Source: Rudanella paleaurantiibacter
GTDB lineage: Bacteria; Bacteroidota; Bacteroidia; Cytophagales; Spirosomataceae
NCBI RefSeq assembly: GCF_009184635.1
Contig: NZ_WELI01000005.1
Coordinates: 620,001-684,000 of the forward strand
Length of the DNA stretch: 64,000 bases
Reading direction: 5' to 3'
A program made the position numbers and the translations under genes. The notes beneath the pieces are model-generated. The model made no database searches. It was given only the letters and a program-made list of their open reading frames with translations, and had not been told where the DNA came from. This document shows, piece after piece, positions 7,948 through 18,687 of this stretch (its first letter is position 1; every line of letters starts with the position of its first letter).

Positions 7948-9972
7948 TCAGGCCTTCGCTTTCAGAACAACAGCCCCCAAAGGTGGTATATTGATTTCGA
8001 GCGAATTGTCTTTACCATGCCAGGGCGATGCCTGTGCTGTTACCGGCTCAGCATTGCCTACGCCACTGCCGTAAAAAGCCCGGTCGTCGGAGTTGAACAG
8101 TTCCACGTACGTACCTGCTGTGGGCACTCCGATTCGGTAGTTAGTTCGGGGAACGGGTGTCATGTTGAGTACCACCACCAATACCTCGGCCGGGTCGTTG
8201 CCTTTGCGGGCGTAGGTCACAATACTGTTTTCCCGATCCGTCGTGTCAATCCATTCGAATCCATCTTCGGTAAAGGTCCGGTCGAACAGGGCCGGTTCCG
8301 AACGGTAAAGCTTATTGAGGGCTTTCACACATTCGGCCATGCCTTTATGGGGAGCATGGTCGAGCAAATGCCAATCGAGGCTGGTATCAAATTTCCACTC
8401 GGCGGTTTGTCCAAACTCGCCCCCCATAAACAGGAGCTTAGTGCCCGAGTGGGTAAACATGTACGAGAACAGGAGCCGCAGGTTAGCAAACCGCTGCCAC
8501 TCGTCGCCGGGCATTTTGTTCACCAGCGAATGCTTGCCGTACACAACCTCGTCGTGCGAAAGGGGCAGCATAAAGTTTTCGGTAAACGCGTACACCGTGC
8601 TGAACGTAAACTCCGACTGATGGAACTTGCGGTAGCCGGGGTCACGCTCAAAGTACCGGAGCGAGTCGTTCATCCAGCCCATCATCCACTTCATACCGAA
8701 GCCCAGACCACCGGCGTACACCGGCCGCGACACGCCCGGAAAGGCTGTCGACTCCTCGGCAATGGTCTGCACATCGGGAAACTGCTCGTACACCGCCAGG
8801 TTTAGCTCCTTGAACAACGAGATGGCATCCAGATTCTCGCGTCCACCAAACATATTGGGTTCCCACTCGCCCGCATTCCGCGAATAATCGAGGTACAGCA
8901 TCGACGCTACGGCATCAACGCGCAGGCCGTCGGCGTGGAACCGGTCGAGCCAGAACAGGGCATTGGACAAGAGAAACGACCGGACCTCGTTGCGGCCGTA
9001 GTTGAAAATATACGATTTCCAGTCGGGGTGGTAGCCCTTACGGGGATCAGGGTGTTCGTACAGGTGCGACCCGTCGAACTCGTAGAGACCGTGCGCGTCG
9101 CCGGGGAAGTGGCTCGGCACCCAGTCGAGAAACACCCCAATGCCAGCCTGATGCAGTTTTTCGATCAGGGCCATGAAATCCTGCGGAGAGCCAAACCGGG
9201 TACTCGGTGCATAGTAACCCGTAATCTGATAGCCCCATGAGGGAGCATACGGGTACTGCATCACAGGCATAAACTCAACGTGCGTGAAGCCCATCTCCTG
9301 CACATACGGCACAAGGGCGTCGGCAATTTCGCCATAACTCAGCTCCCGCTCAGGATTTGACGGGTCGCGACGCCACGACGACAGGTGCACCTCATACACC
9401 GAAATAGGCGCGTTCAGGGCGTTTTTGGCCTTCCGGCTCTGCATCCATTCGCCATCATTCCACTCGTAGTACGTGTCCCACACGCGTGAGGCCGTGAGGG
9501 GTGGTACCTCCCAAAGGTGCGCGTAGGGATCACCTTTTTCGAGTTCCCGACCGCTTTCGTGCACAATAAAGTACTTGTACGTTTGGCCGTTGCCGATATG
9601 CGGGATGAATACTTCCCAGATACCCGACGAGTCCCAGCGCACATTCATGGGGTGGCTGCCTTTATCCCAGCCGTTGAAATCGCCCATTACGGCCACATAC
9701 CGGGCCGAAGGCGCCCACACAGCAAAGTAGGTACCCACCACGCCGTTGTGCTCTACCACGTGCGAGCCAAATTTCTCGTATAGGCGGGTGTGCTTGCCTT
9801 CGCGGAAAAGGTGTATGTCAAAATCAGTAAAGCGGGAGTACGGTCCGCTGGGGGCCGCGATTTCGACAGATTCGGGTTGTGGACTGGCGGGAGTCGGTTC
9901 GGGGGCCGTTTTCTTTTTAGAAGAAGCCTTTACAGGCCCGGTCGGTTCCGAAGCAGGAGTGCGTTTTGCCAT
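7948..9972 (-). CDS. glgB: 1,4-alpha-glucan branching enzyme (GH13)
   Basis: Cuts alpha-1,4 glucan chains and rejoins them as alpha-1,6 branches, making glycogen in the cytoplasm. Order: Lys/Pro/Ser-rich disordered N-terminal tail (1-42), CBM48 module (about 75-165, VAVMGDFNGWD), GH13 barrel. Catalytic residues are visible: nucleophile D353 in DGLRVDAVAS, acid/base E406 in TIAEES, and the stabilising Asp in LPLSHDEVV. The C-terminal beta domain ends in LEINIPPLGAVVLK. The 674-residue length fits. The basic tail is absent from short GlgB forms. No other glycogen genes are adjacent, so glycogen metabolism is not clustered here. Confidence 0.95.
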   Translation of the reverse strand: MAKRTPASEPTGPVKASSKKKTAPEPTPASPQPESVEIAAPSGPYSRFTDFDIHLFREGKHTRLYEKFGSHVVEHNGVVGTYFAVWAPSARYVAVMGDFNGWDKGSHPMNVRWDSSGIWEVFIPHIGNGQTYKYFIVHESGRELEKGDPYAHLWEVPPLTASRVWDTYYEWNDGEWMQSRKAKNALNAPISVYEVHLSSWRRDPSNPERELSYGEIADALVPYVQEMGFTHVEFMPVMQYPYAPSWGYQITGYYAPSTRFGSPQDFMALIEKLHQAGIGVFLDWVPSHFPGDAHGLYEFDGSHLYEHPDPRKGYHPDWKSYIFNYGRNEVRSFLLSNALFWLDRFHADGLRVDAVASMLYLDYSRNAGEWEPNMFGGRENLDAISLFKELNLAVYEQFPDVQTIAEESTAFPGVSRPVYAGGLGFGMKWMMGWMNDSLRYFERDPGYRKFHQSEFTFSTVYAFTENFMLPLSHDEVVYGKHSLVNKMPGDEWQRFANLRLLFSYMFTHSGTKLLFMGGEFGQTAEWKFDTSLDWHLLDHAPHKGMAECVKALNKLYRSEPALFDRTFTEDGFEWIDTTDRENSIVTYARKGNDPAEVLVVVLNMTPVPRTNYRIGVPTAGTYVELFNSDDRAFYGSGVGNAEPVTAQASPWHGKDNSLEINIPPLGAVVLKAKA

Positions 9973-9994
9973 AGGTCAATTGACAGTCAGTCTG

Positions 9995-10017
9995 ATCCCG
10001 ACATGCAGGGTCGGGAT
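9995..10017. other. small inverted repeat upstream of glgB
   Basis: ATCCCGAC and GTCGGGAT are perfect 8-bp arms around a 7-nt loop, 23 nt upstream of the glgB ATG. It could be an operator or leader hairpin; nothing decides between these. Confidence 0.4.
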
Positions 10018-10066
10018 TGAAGTCCGAAAGTTAACAAAAAATGAATGGGGCCATCGCCCGATACTG

Positions 10067-10100
10067 AAAAGGGACAGCGGGCAAGGTGCCAACTGTCCCT
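10067..10100 (-). terminator. possible terminator of the Gfo/Idh/MocA gene
   Basis: On the minus strand GGGACAG, a 15-nt loop and CTGTCCC are followed by TTTT, 80 nt after the stop of the oxidoreductase gene. Confidence 0.5.
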
Positions 10101-10180
10101 CCTGAATAGGTACTACAGGCCGGGTTCGATTGTTCGTTTTTAGGCTAATACCTGACCTTACGAACCCGCCAGAGACCTGC

Positions 10181-11680
10181 TTATCGTTTAGCGACCGGTT
10201 TTTTAGCGGCTGCCTTAGGGCTGGGCGCGCCGGGCCGGGCCACGTTAGGCCGGGCCACGCCAGGCCGGGCCGCTGGTGCCGATGGATTTTTCTGCGTCAT
10301 GGTCACCGGGTCCCAATGCACTACTTTCTGCTCAAAATAGCTTTCGTTGCAGGCCAATACAGGGGCTGCAGCCCGGAAACCAAATACGGGGTCCTCGATG
10401 GTGCCCTGACTCCCCGCCCGCACGTTTTTGAAGAAATCGGCAAAATGCTGGGCATGAGCGTCGTCGGTTTTGGGCGAATCGAACCGCACCTCTTTGGCGG
10501 GTTCTGCCTTGCGGGTCTCAGGCGGATACTGGGCGTCGTACTGGCGTACAAACTCCTGCTGCACCGGTTCCGTAAATGTGAAAAAGCTGTCGTAATTCCC
10601 GTAGCCTGGGGCAATAGGCAGCTTTTTCTTGGTCAGAATCAGGTTGTTTTCCGAAAACTCGATCTGCCCTTCGTTGCCAATAATCCGGGTTACGTTCTGA
10701 ATCTTGCCGGCATTGGCAAAGTTGACCCGAAGTACCATCTGGAAAGCCTCGTGGGCGTCGGTTTTGGGGTAATCCATCACACTCGTCATCACATCGGGCA
10801 CATCGCGGCCGTCTTTCCAGAACGCCAGGTTGCCTGATGAATAAATGCGCGTCGGCCCGAGCGAATTGGTCACGAAATGGACGCCCGTAATGAGGTGTAC
10901 AAACAAGTCTCCTGCCACGCCGGTACCATAATCGCGGTAGTTACGCCACCGGAAAAACCGCTTGGCCTCGAACGGCCGTTTGGGAGCATCGCCCAAAAAC
11001 CGGTCCCAGTCGAGGGTTTGGGCCGAGGCATCGGGCGGCACCGAGTAGTTCCAGGCTCCTATGGCGTTGAACCGGTCGTTGTTGGATTCAATGTAGTTGA
11101 TGGCCCCAATCTCACCAGCCTGCACCAGTCGTTTGGCTTCCTGAAACGCGGCACTGCTAATCCGCTGACTGCCTACCTGCATGGTCTTACCCGACTTTTT
11201 CCAGGCGTCAATCACCGCTTTGCCTTCGTTAATATGGTGCACCATTGGCTTCTCGCAGTACACGTTTTTACCCGCTTTGAGAGCCGCTATCGTGATGTGA
11301 TCGTGCCAGTGGTCGGGTGTCACAACAAGCACGGCGTCTACGTCCGAACGGGTCAGGATTTCGCGGTAATCGCGTGTTGTGAACAGATCACGGTCTTTGG
11401 CAAAGGCCGTTTTGGCGTGTTCGAGCCGACCATCGTACAAATCGGCCACGGCAACCAGCTCTACGTCGGGGTTACGCAGGGCGGCCATGGTGTCGTAGTT
11501 GCCCTGAATTCCCATGCCGATGGTGGCAATACGGATTTTGTCGTTGGGGCTAACTTTTTTCAGATTAGGAATATAGGCGGGGGCACCGGAGCGGGCCATC
11601 ACGCTCGATACCGTGCCCGAAGCTGCCAGCGCCGAGGCTGCGGTCAGTTTCTGCAAAAAGGTACGCCGGGAAGATGTCAT
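10181..11680 (-). CDS. Tat-exported Gfo/Idh/MocA family oxidoreductase
   Basis: NAD(P)-dependent sugar or inositol dehydrogenase family with a twin-arginine signal (MTSSRRTFLQKLTAASALAA), so the folded cofactor-bound enzyme is probably exported. The Rossmann domain begins at IRIATIGMGIQGNYDT. The catalytic EKP motif is seen in AGKNVYCEKPMVHHI, followed by the C-terminal alpha/beta domain. ATG at 11680 is chosen because it starts the Tat signal; the longer frame to 11788 adds an unlikely leader. The last 35 residues are an Ala/Pro/Arg/Lys-rich tail with repeated ARPG/ARPN units encoded by tandem GC-rich DNA repeats at 10215-10275. It is divergent from the GH88/GH105 gene, which suggests shared sugar catabolism. 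Confidence 0.87.
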   Translation of the reverse strand: MTSSRRTFLQKLTAASALAASGTVSSVMARSGAPAYIPNLKKVSPNDKIRIATIGMGIQGNYDTMAALRNPDVELVAVADLYDGRLEHAKTAFAKDRDLFTTRDYREILTRSDVDAVLVVTPDHWHDHITIAALKAGKNVYCEKPMVHHINEGKAVIDAWKKSGKTMQVGSQRISSAAFQEAKRLVQAGEIGAINYIESNNDRFNAIGAWNYSVPPDASAQTLDWDRFLGDAPKRPFEAKRFFRWRNYRDYGTGVAGDLFVHLITGVHFVTNSLGPTRIYSSGNLAFWKDGRDVPDVMTSVMDYPKTDAHEAFQMVLRVNFANAGKIQNVTRIIGNEGQIEFSENNLILTKKKLPIAPGYGNYDSFFTFTEPVQQEFVRQYDAQYPPETRKAEPAKEVRFDSPKTDDAHAQHFADFFKNVRAGSQGTIEDPVFGFRAAAPVLACNESYFEQKVVHWDPVTMTQKNPSAPAARPGVARPNVARPGAPSPKAAAKKPVAKR

Positions 11681-11806
11681 CGTTATAAACGCTTTTGTGG
11701 CTAAAAGCGCGAAAATGAGTGTACATACCCGTCGGGTTGCGCAGGTCCCGACCGGGTAAATCAGGGAGGTCTTGTTGCTTTGCATCACAACTGTTTTCTC
11801 CTTTCT

Positions 11807-12919
11807 ATGAAGTCCCTGTATCTACCAATTGCCGGCCTGCTGGCCGGTCTGATTACGCTCGTTTCGCCGACTGTTTCGGCCCAAACCGCCACGCCCAATG
11901 TGTTCGACCGAGCGTACATCCACGATGTCATGATTCGGGCTACCGACTGGCAATTGGCCCACCCCAAACACAAACTCACCGACTGGACCAACGGGGCGTT
12001 TTATGCCGGGGTATGGGCGGCTTATGAAACGACCAAATCACCCAAAATTCTGGATTCACTCATGGCCATGGGCGAACGCAACGGCTGGCAACCCGGCCGC
12101 CGGTTTGATCATGCCGACGATATTGCCATTTGCCAGACGTACATTAACCTGTACCGGCTCAAAAAAGATAAACGCATGATTCAGGCCACCATCGACACCG
12201 TGCAGAAACTACGGCAGGTGCCGGGCCCCGAGGTGCGTAAGCATGGTATCACGTGGTGGTGGTGCGACGCCTTGTTTATGGCCCCGCCCGTGCTGGCCCA
12301 GCTGAGCAACGAACTGAAAGACCCGTCGTTGCTCACGTTCAACGACTCGTTGTTTCGGCAGACGTACAAACTCCTGTATAACAATGAAGAGCGGCTGTAC
12401 GCCCGCGATGCGTCGTACCTGATTGCCGCCGATGGTACGGGTAAGCGCGAAGCCAACGGGCAGAAGATTTTCTGGTCGCGAGGCAACGGGTGGGTAATGG
12501 GCGGTCTGGTTAAACTCCTGACCGAACTCCCCCGGAAGCACCCAAGCCGGGCGTTTTACCTCGAACAGTACAAGCAAATGAGCGAGCGCCTGCTGGGTTT
12601 ACAACAACCCGATGGCCTGTGGCGGTCGAGCCTGCTCGATCCGGCAGCCTACCCCGGTGGCGAGGCTTCGGGCTCGGGCTTCGACTGCTATGCATTGGCG
12701 TGGGGGATCAATCAGGGTATTTTACCCAAAAAGCAATACCTGCCCGCCGTTCGGAAAGCCTGGGTGGCACTCAACGCGCTGGTTTCGCCCGAAGGCCGGG
12801 TGGGCTGGGTACAACCCATTGGGGCCGACCCACGCCGTAATTTCAGCGCCGATAGCTGGGAGGTGTACGGCACAGGAGCCTTTTTGCTGGCTGGCTCAGA
12901 GGTTTTAAAACTGAAGTAG
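11807..12919 (+). CDS. glycoside hydrolase family 88/105, unsaturated (rhamno)galacturonyl hydrolase-like
   Basis: Releases the 4,5-unsaturated uronic acid left by polysaccharide lyases, for example in rhamnogalacturonan or ulvan degradation. A signal peptide (ending TVSAQ) precedes an (alpha/alpha)6 barrel. Family marks are RRFDHADDIAICQTYINLY (Asp pair), TWWWCDALFMAPP, FWSRGNGWVMGGL and the late block GSGFDCYALAWGI. The 370-residue length fits GH105/GH88. ATG at 11807 begins the signal peptide; the frame upstream to 11780 is unlikely. No lyase is in this window, so its substrate must come from elsewhere or this is a broad family member. Confidence 0.87.
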   Translation: MKSLYLPIAGLLAGLITLVSPTVSAQTATPNVFDRAYIHDVMIRATDWQLAHPKHKLTDWTNGAFYAGVWAAYETTKSPKILDSLMAMGERNGWQPGRRFDHADDIAICQTYINLYRLKKDKRMIQATIDTVQKLRQVPGPEVRKHGITWWWCDALFMAPPVLAQLSNELKDPSLLTFNDSLFRQTYKLLYNNEERLYARDASYLIAADGTGKREANGQKIFWSRGNGWVMGGLVKLLTELPRKHPSRAFYLEQYKQMSERLLGLQQPDGLWRSSLLDPAAYPGGEASGSGFDCYALAWGINQGILPKKQYLPAVRKAWVALNALVSPEGRVGWVQPIGADPRRNFSADSWEVYGTGAFLLAGSEVLKLK

Positions 12920-12941
12920 AAGGCTTTTTTGCAAGTATATC

Positions 12942-12988
12942 TTTCAAAGAGATGTCATCTCTCTAAACGAGATGACATCTCTTTGAAA
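12942..12988. repeat. GATGACATC-family hairpin, copy 1
   Basis: Perfect 20-bp arms (12942-12961 and 12969-12988) around the 7-nt loop TCTAAAC, 23 nt after the GH88/105 stop and before the next gene on the same strand. The left arm carries GATGTCATC and the right arm GATGACATC, the reverse of copies 2 and 4-6. Confidence 0.92.
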
Positions 12989-13007
12989 AACAAACCCCAA
13001 AATGCTT

Positions 13008-13939
13008 ATGACTTCGGTATCGCGTCGTCGTTTTTTGCAGGCTTCGGCTATTTTGGCAGGCGGGGCTATATTGCCGCCTGCATTCGCCCATGGCACCACA
13101 CCAAAGGCACTTCGGTTGGGAGGCCCGATTTTTCTGAAATCTGACGACCCCGACGAGCTCGCCCGCGAACACCGACGGTTGCAGTACAGCGCTGCCTACG
13201 TACCCAAAGTCGATCTGAGCGACTCGGCCCGGATCCGAGCCATCGAGAAAGCCTTTGCGGCCCAAAACGTAATCATTGCCGAGGTGGGTGCCTGGGTAAA
13301 TATGCTCGATGCAGACCCTCAGAAACGTCAAAAAAACCTTGCGTACGTGACCGAGCGGCTCGCGTTGGCAGAGGCCGTGGGGGCGCTCACCTGTGTTGAT
13401 ATCGCGGGCTCGTTTAACCCCACCGACTGGGCAGGCCCCGACGCTCGAAATCTGTCAAACGAGTTTTTTGAGGCTACCGTTGAAAATTGCCGGAAGGTGA
13501 TCGACGCCGTGAAGCCCAAACGTACCCGATTTGCCCTCGAAATGATGGGCTGGAGCCTGCCCGACAGTGCCGACTCGTACCTGAAATTCATCAAAGCGAT
13601 CGACCGGCTGCTTTTGGAGCGCACATCGACATAGCCAACATCATCAACACACCGGGCCGGTACTACCAGAATACAGCACTGATTAACGATACCTTTCGGA
13701 AGTTGGGCCGCTGGATTGTGTCGGCCCATGCGAAAGATATTGTGGGCAAGGATGGACACTTTGCCGAAACCGCACCGGGCCGAGGAGGTATGGATTACAC
13801 GGCTTACCTCCGCAACGTAACCGCTCTCCCGCAGGCCGTACCGCTCATGCTTGAGCACCTCAGCACGCCCGAAGCCTATGATGAAGCCCGGCAGTTTATG
13901 ATCCGCAAAGCCGCCGAGCTTCAGATTCCGCTGGGGTAG
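13008..13939 (+). pseudogene. Tat-exported sugar phosphate isomerase/epimerase (TIM barrel), frameshifted
   Basis: Xylose-isomerase-like TIM barrel family. The first frame carries a twin-arginine signal (MTSVSRRRFLQASAILAGGA) and the barrel up to FIKAIDR, then degenerates and stops at 13634. The second frame continues the barrel (AFGAHIDIANIINTPGRYYQ, then FRKLGRWIVSAHAKDI, ending at 13939). Adding one C near 13608 turns CGGCTGC into CGGCCTGC and gives the continuous DRPAFGAHIDIAN expected for the family. This is either a genuine recent frameshift or a sequence error. The ATG at 13002 is two codons upstream. Its place beside the GH88/105 gene and the Gfo/Idh/MocA gene suggests sugar processing. 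Confidence 0.8.
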
Positions 13940-13944
13940 CCCCC

Positions 13945-15291
13945 TTACTTCACGTAGCCCAGCGTGCGCGGAATCGTGTAGATTTCGGTCTGCCGCCCGT
14001 CGATGTACCGGAACGATTTACCATCAAATGCGCCATCTTCTTCGAGCATAATCCGAATCGTTTTTCGCCACTCGGGCACGTCGACAGCGGCATTTAGCTC
14101 AATCGAGTAGGCGGTGTTGGGAAACAACGGGTAGTCGCCGGAGCCGGGCACGCCTTTCTGCTGATCCCACATCCCAATGGTTGGGCCAGCCGCATGACCA
14201 TGACTCCCAATCGGGTGGGTGTAAATGGTACCCCGAATGCCTTCTTTCCCGGCCTGCTCCAGGGCTTCGCGCAGAATTTGATTGCCCGATTTGCCCGTTT
14301 GAAACCGCTCGGTCAGGATATCCTGTAACCGGTTACCCTGCCGAAAAGCCTCCCGAATAGCCGCAGGCACCTCCGTTTCACCGGGGCGAAGCACGTAGGC
14401 ATGTTGTTGTTGATCGGTGTTCAGGCGGAGGTACGTGATGCCAAAGTCAACATGCAGCAAATCGCCGGGCATGATGACCTCGCCGGAGGGACGCTTGGCA
14501 AACGTACGGAGATGATCAAACTTGGCGTCGTCGGCCCGCTGAATATCGACTGTCGGGTGAAACCACGTATCGAGTCCCAGTTCTGTGACCCGTTGACGAT
14601 ACCACCACACCACGTCATCGGTGGTGGTGATTCCCGGCTGAATCACTTTTTCGGATAGTCCCTCCTGCACTATTTGATGCGACAACCGGCAGATAAGCGG
14701 GTACACCGCCATTTCTTTTTCGGTGCGGGTTTCGAGCCAGCCTACGGCCAGGCGCTCGGCCGACACAAGCCGCTTTTGCAGATCGGCGGGTAGCTTAGCT
14801 GTAAATTCTTTTTGCTCGGTAAACGTCAGGCCGTCCGCGTGGGCGTAATGCTCGGAAAAGTTCAGGCCGATTTTTTTAGGGTTGCGCTTCTGGATAATAT
14901 CAATGAGGGCATCCCACTGATTAGGCCGCACATCGATGTTCCATTCGCCTTTGAGCAGATTACCCACATCGTAGCGGGCAATGGCGAGCCGTTCTACGTC
15001 TTTCCCATTGTCAAAAAACACCATAATTGTCCGCCGACGCGCCGATAGCCAATTGGCGGGTAGCATGGTCTTAAGCACCGGGTCTTCGTTGTATTCGCGG
15101 GAAATAATCACCCACATATCGATACCCTCCCGGCGCATCAGTGTCGGCAACAGATTCTGAAACCGGTCTTCCAGTACCTCATCCACAAACCGGGCCCGGT
15201 CGCGCTCAGAGAGGATGGCGGTTGGCGTTTGGGCAAAGGAGAAAGCGAAGGAAAACAGGAGAATGAAGGAAAGATAAATGTGTTTAGTCAT
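13945..15291 (-). CDS. secreted M24 family metallopeptidase (Xaa-Pro aminopeptidase-like)
   Basis: Pita-bread fold peptidase with a signal peptide (LLFSFAFSFAQ), so periplasmic or exported. The N-terminal creatinase-like domain (about 20-190) precedes the M24 domain. Likely metal ligands are visible: Asp in DLLHVDFGITY, His in IYTHPIGSHGHAAGP, Glu in YSIELNAAVDVPEW and the last Glu in RIMLEEDGAF. The usual second Asp appears shifted to RLNTDQQQHAY, which contains no DxG, so metal binding may be atypical. ATG at 15291 begins the signal peptide. Length 448 residues. It starts 6 nt after the end of the convergent frameshifted gene. Confidence 0.84.
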   Translation of the reverse strand: MTKHIYLSFILLFSFAFSFAQTPTAILSERDRARFVDEVLEDRFQNLLPTLMRREGIDMWVIISREYNEDPVLKTMLPANWLSARRRTIMVFFDNGKDVERLAIARYDVGNLLKGEWNIDVRPNQWDALIDIIQKRNPKKIGLNFSEHYAHADGLTFTEQKEFTAKLPADLQKRLVSAERLAVGWLETRTEKEMAVYPLICRLSHQIVQEGLSEKVIQPGITTTDDVVWWYRQRVTELGLDTWFHPTVDIQRADDAKFDHLRTFAKRPSGEVIMPGDLLHVDFGITYLRLNTDQQQHAYVLRPGETEVPAAIREAFRQGNRLQDILTERFQTGKSGNQILREALEQAGKEGIRGTIYTHPIGSHGHAAGPTIGMWDQQKGVPGSGDYPLFPNTAYSIELNAAVDVPEWRKTIRIMLEEDGAFDGKSFRYIDGRQTEIYTIPRTLGYVK

Positions 15292-15415
15292 GGTTGTTTC
15301 TGAAGGGGGTGGGTAACATAAGGTGTCCACAAGTCCAAAAATGAATCAGACCGGGCGTATCTCCTACACCGGAGGAACAGTTTTTCGGGAAAGAGAGCAG
15401 ATTACCGCGCTAGGG

Positions 15416-16261
15416 CTACGGGGTAAAGGTTTTTTCGAGCTGCCGCTTAAACAGGCGGGTGTACGATTTGGGCAACAAACGGGTGAGCCAGTCAATAAGC
15501 CGTCCGTCGGCCCCGATTACAATGCGGGTATCGCCCTGCCGTACGCCCGTCCAGATCTGCCGGGCCGCTTCGTCGGGCGAGGTACGGGCCATTTGCTTAA
15601 AGCTTGTAGTGGTTTGCGCGTGCATGGCGTCGGTTACGTAGCCACTTGCTCCCCGCCGGGCCGCTCGGGCAATGTTGGTGTCGATACCGCCCGGATGCAC
15701 GCAGCTAACGCCTACGCCGGTGCCCATCAGCTCCATACGCAGGGTTTCGGTAAAGCCCCGTACCCCAAATTTGGCCGTGCAGTAGGCCGATTGCCCCTGA
15801 ATACCGGCAAAGCCAAACACACTCGACAGGTTGACAAGGTGGCTCCCTCCCCCACCCGATCGGCTTTGTTCGAGCATATACGGCAAAAACGCCCGCGTCA
15901 TCCGAATTACACCAAATAGATTGATGCTCAACAGCCAGTCGAACTCCTCGGCCGATGTTTCGGAAAACGGACCGCTGTTCAGGGCCACGCCCGCGTTGTT
16001 GACCAGAATAAGCGGCCGCCCGGCCAACGTCGGGATTACCCGACTGGCGAAGGCCGGAATAGCGTCGGCATCAGCCACGTCGAGCCGGTGCAGCATCAGG
16101 CCCCCTCCCGCGAGTTGGTTTGTCTCGGCCAGGCCAGCCTCGTTAATATCGGTAGCGATTACCTGCCCCCCGAGTTGGGCCGCTTGAATAGCCAACGAGC
16201 GGCCGATACCCGACGCAGCCCCGGTAATCAGAATTACGGAATTAGTCAGCGAAGACTTCAT
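15416..16261 (-). CDS. SDR family NAD(P)-dependent oxidoreductase
   Basis: Classical short-chain dehydrogenase of 281 residues. Cofactor motif TGAASGIG is at about 14-21, NNAG near 90, the catalytic Ser in NLSSVFGFAG, and the YxxxK pair in YCTAKFGV. The C-terminal extension (DWLTRLLPKSYTRLFKRQLEK) resembles that of the second SDR at 25692-26498, so the two are probably paralogues of the same subfamily. The substrate is unknown. ATG at 16261. Confidence 0.88.
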   Translation of the reverse strand: MKSSLTNSVILITGAASGIGRSLAIQAAQLGGQVIATDINEAGLAETNQLAGGGLMLHRLDVADADAIPAFASRVIPTLAGRPLILVNNAGVALNSGPFSETSAEEFDWLLSINLFGVIRMTRAFLPYMLEQSRSGGGGSHLVNLSSVFGFAGIQGQSAYCTAKFGVRGFTETLRMELMGTGVGVSCVHPGGIDTNIARAARRGASGYVTDAMHAQTTTSFKQMARTSPDEAARQIWTGVRQGDTRIVIGADGRLIDWLTRLLPKSYTRLFKRQLEKTFTP

Positions 16262-16325
16262 TAAGGTCTATTGTGAGGTCAGGAAAAATATGGGAACTAA
16301 CTATTTCGTCAGAAAAAAGAGGAGG

Positions 16326-16832
16326 TTACGCCTGAAACTTTCCATCCTGAAGCGTGTAAACCAGTACGTTGTCATAAGCAGGTTGTACGATCCAGTATTC
16401 TCTGACACCTGCTTCCTCGTAAGCCTCGAACTTTTCCTTCATTTCCTTATTGGTATTACCCTTCGACAGTACTTCAATAACCCAGTCCGGTGCTCCCTTG
16501 CACCCTGCGGTATCCAACTTTGTCGGGTCACTGATAACACATAAATCCGGCTGCGTCACGGTGGCAATTTCCTCGTTTGTTACCTTGTGTTTCCGAGGTA
16601 AGCGTACATCAAAAAGGGTCTGATAAACCCGACATGGCTTTCCACGCAAGTACATCCATGTGTTGCCATGCAAATCACTGACAATTTTTTGATGCCGACG
16701 ATTTGGGGCCGATATTTTCCGGACATACCCCCAAATCAGTTCAACCCGCTCCGAAAACTGCCAGGTCAGGTAATCGGCATAGGTGTATTGCTTGTTGGGA
16801 TCAAGTTGGTCAAGACTGGTAATCGAGGCCAT
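16326..16832 (-). CDS. Uma2 family (PF05685, DUF820) restriction-endonuclease-fold protein
   Basis: A 168-residue member of the PD-(D/E)xK-like Uma2 family, abundant in cyanobacteria and Bacteroidota and of unknown biological role. Visible blocks are YTYADYLTW, ERVELIWGYVRKIS (acidic strand), QPDLCVISDP (conserved PD), GAPDWVIEVLS (E-x-S strand) and KFEAYEEAGVREYWIV. The catalytic core D...E-x-L appears intact in PDWVIEVLSKG. A -7 box lies upstream at 16856-16863. No partner gene suggests a restriction or toxin context. Confidence 0.85.
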   Translation of the reverse strand: MASITSLDQLDPNKQYTYADYLTWQFSERVELIWGYVRKISAPNRRHQKIVSDLHGNTWMYLRGKPCRVYQTLFDVRLPRKHKVTNEEIATVTQPDLCVISDPTKLDTAGCKGAPDWVIEVLSKGNTNKEMKEKFEAYEEAGVREYWIVQPAYDNVLVYTLQDGKFQA

Positions 16833-16855
16833 AACTGAAATTGCTGGTTTACGGT

Positions 16856-16863
16856 CAAAAATA
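16856..16863 (-). promoter_or_regulatory. -7 box of the Uma2-family gene
   Basis: TATTTTTG on the minus strand matches TAnnTTTG and ends 23 nt before the ATG at 16832. No clear -33 TTG. Confidence 0.4.
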
Positions 16864-16934
16864 CAAAAAAACGGGCCGTTTCGACAGGGGCATTCGTACA
16901 GGTATTCGGGCCAAAACGACCTGTAAACAGCTAA

Positions 16935-18599
<1,665 letters not shown>

Positions 18600-18611
18600 A
18601 ATTGAATTAGA

Positions 18612-18676
18612 GCAAACGCCAAAAGCGTCTGGTTCTGGGCCACCCTTGGCCTAAAACCAGACGCTTTTGCGTTTGC
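18612..18676. terminator. long hairpin between convergent genes
   Basis: Arms of about 29 bp with one bulge and a few mismatches (GCAAACGCC..AAGCGTCTGG and CCAGACGCTTTTGCGTTTGC) separate the ABC-F gene from the convergent glycosidase gene. There is no long T-tract, but the position fits a shared bidirectional terminator. Confidence 0.65.
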
Positions 18677-18687
18677 AGGCACGGCCC

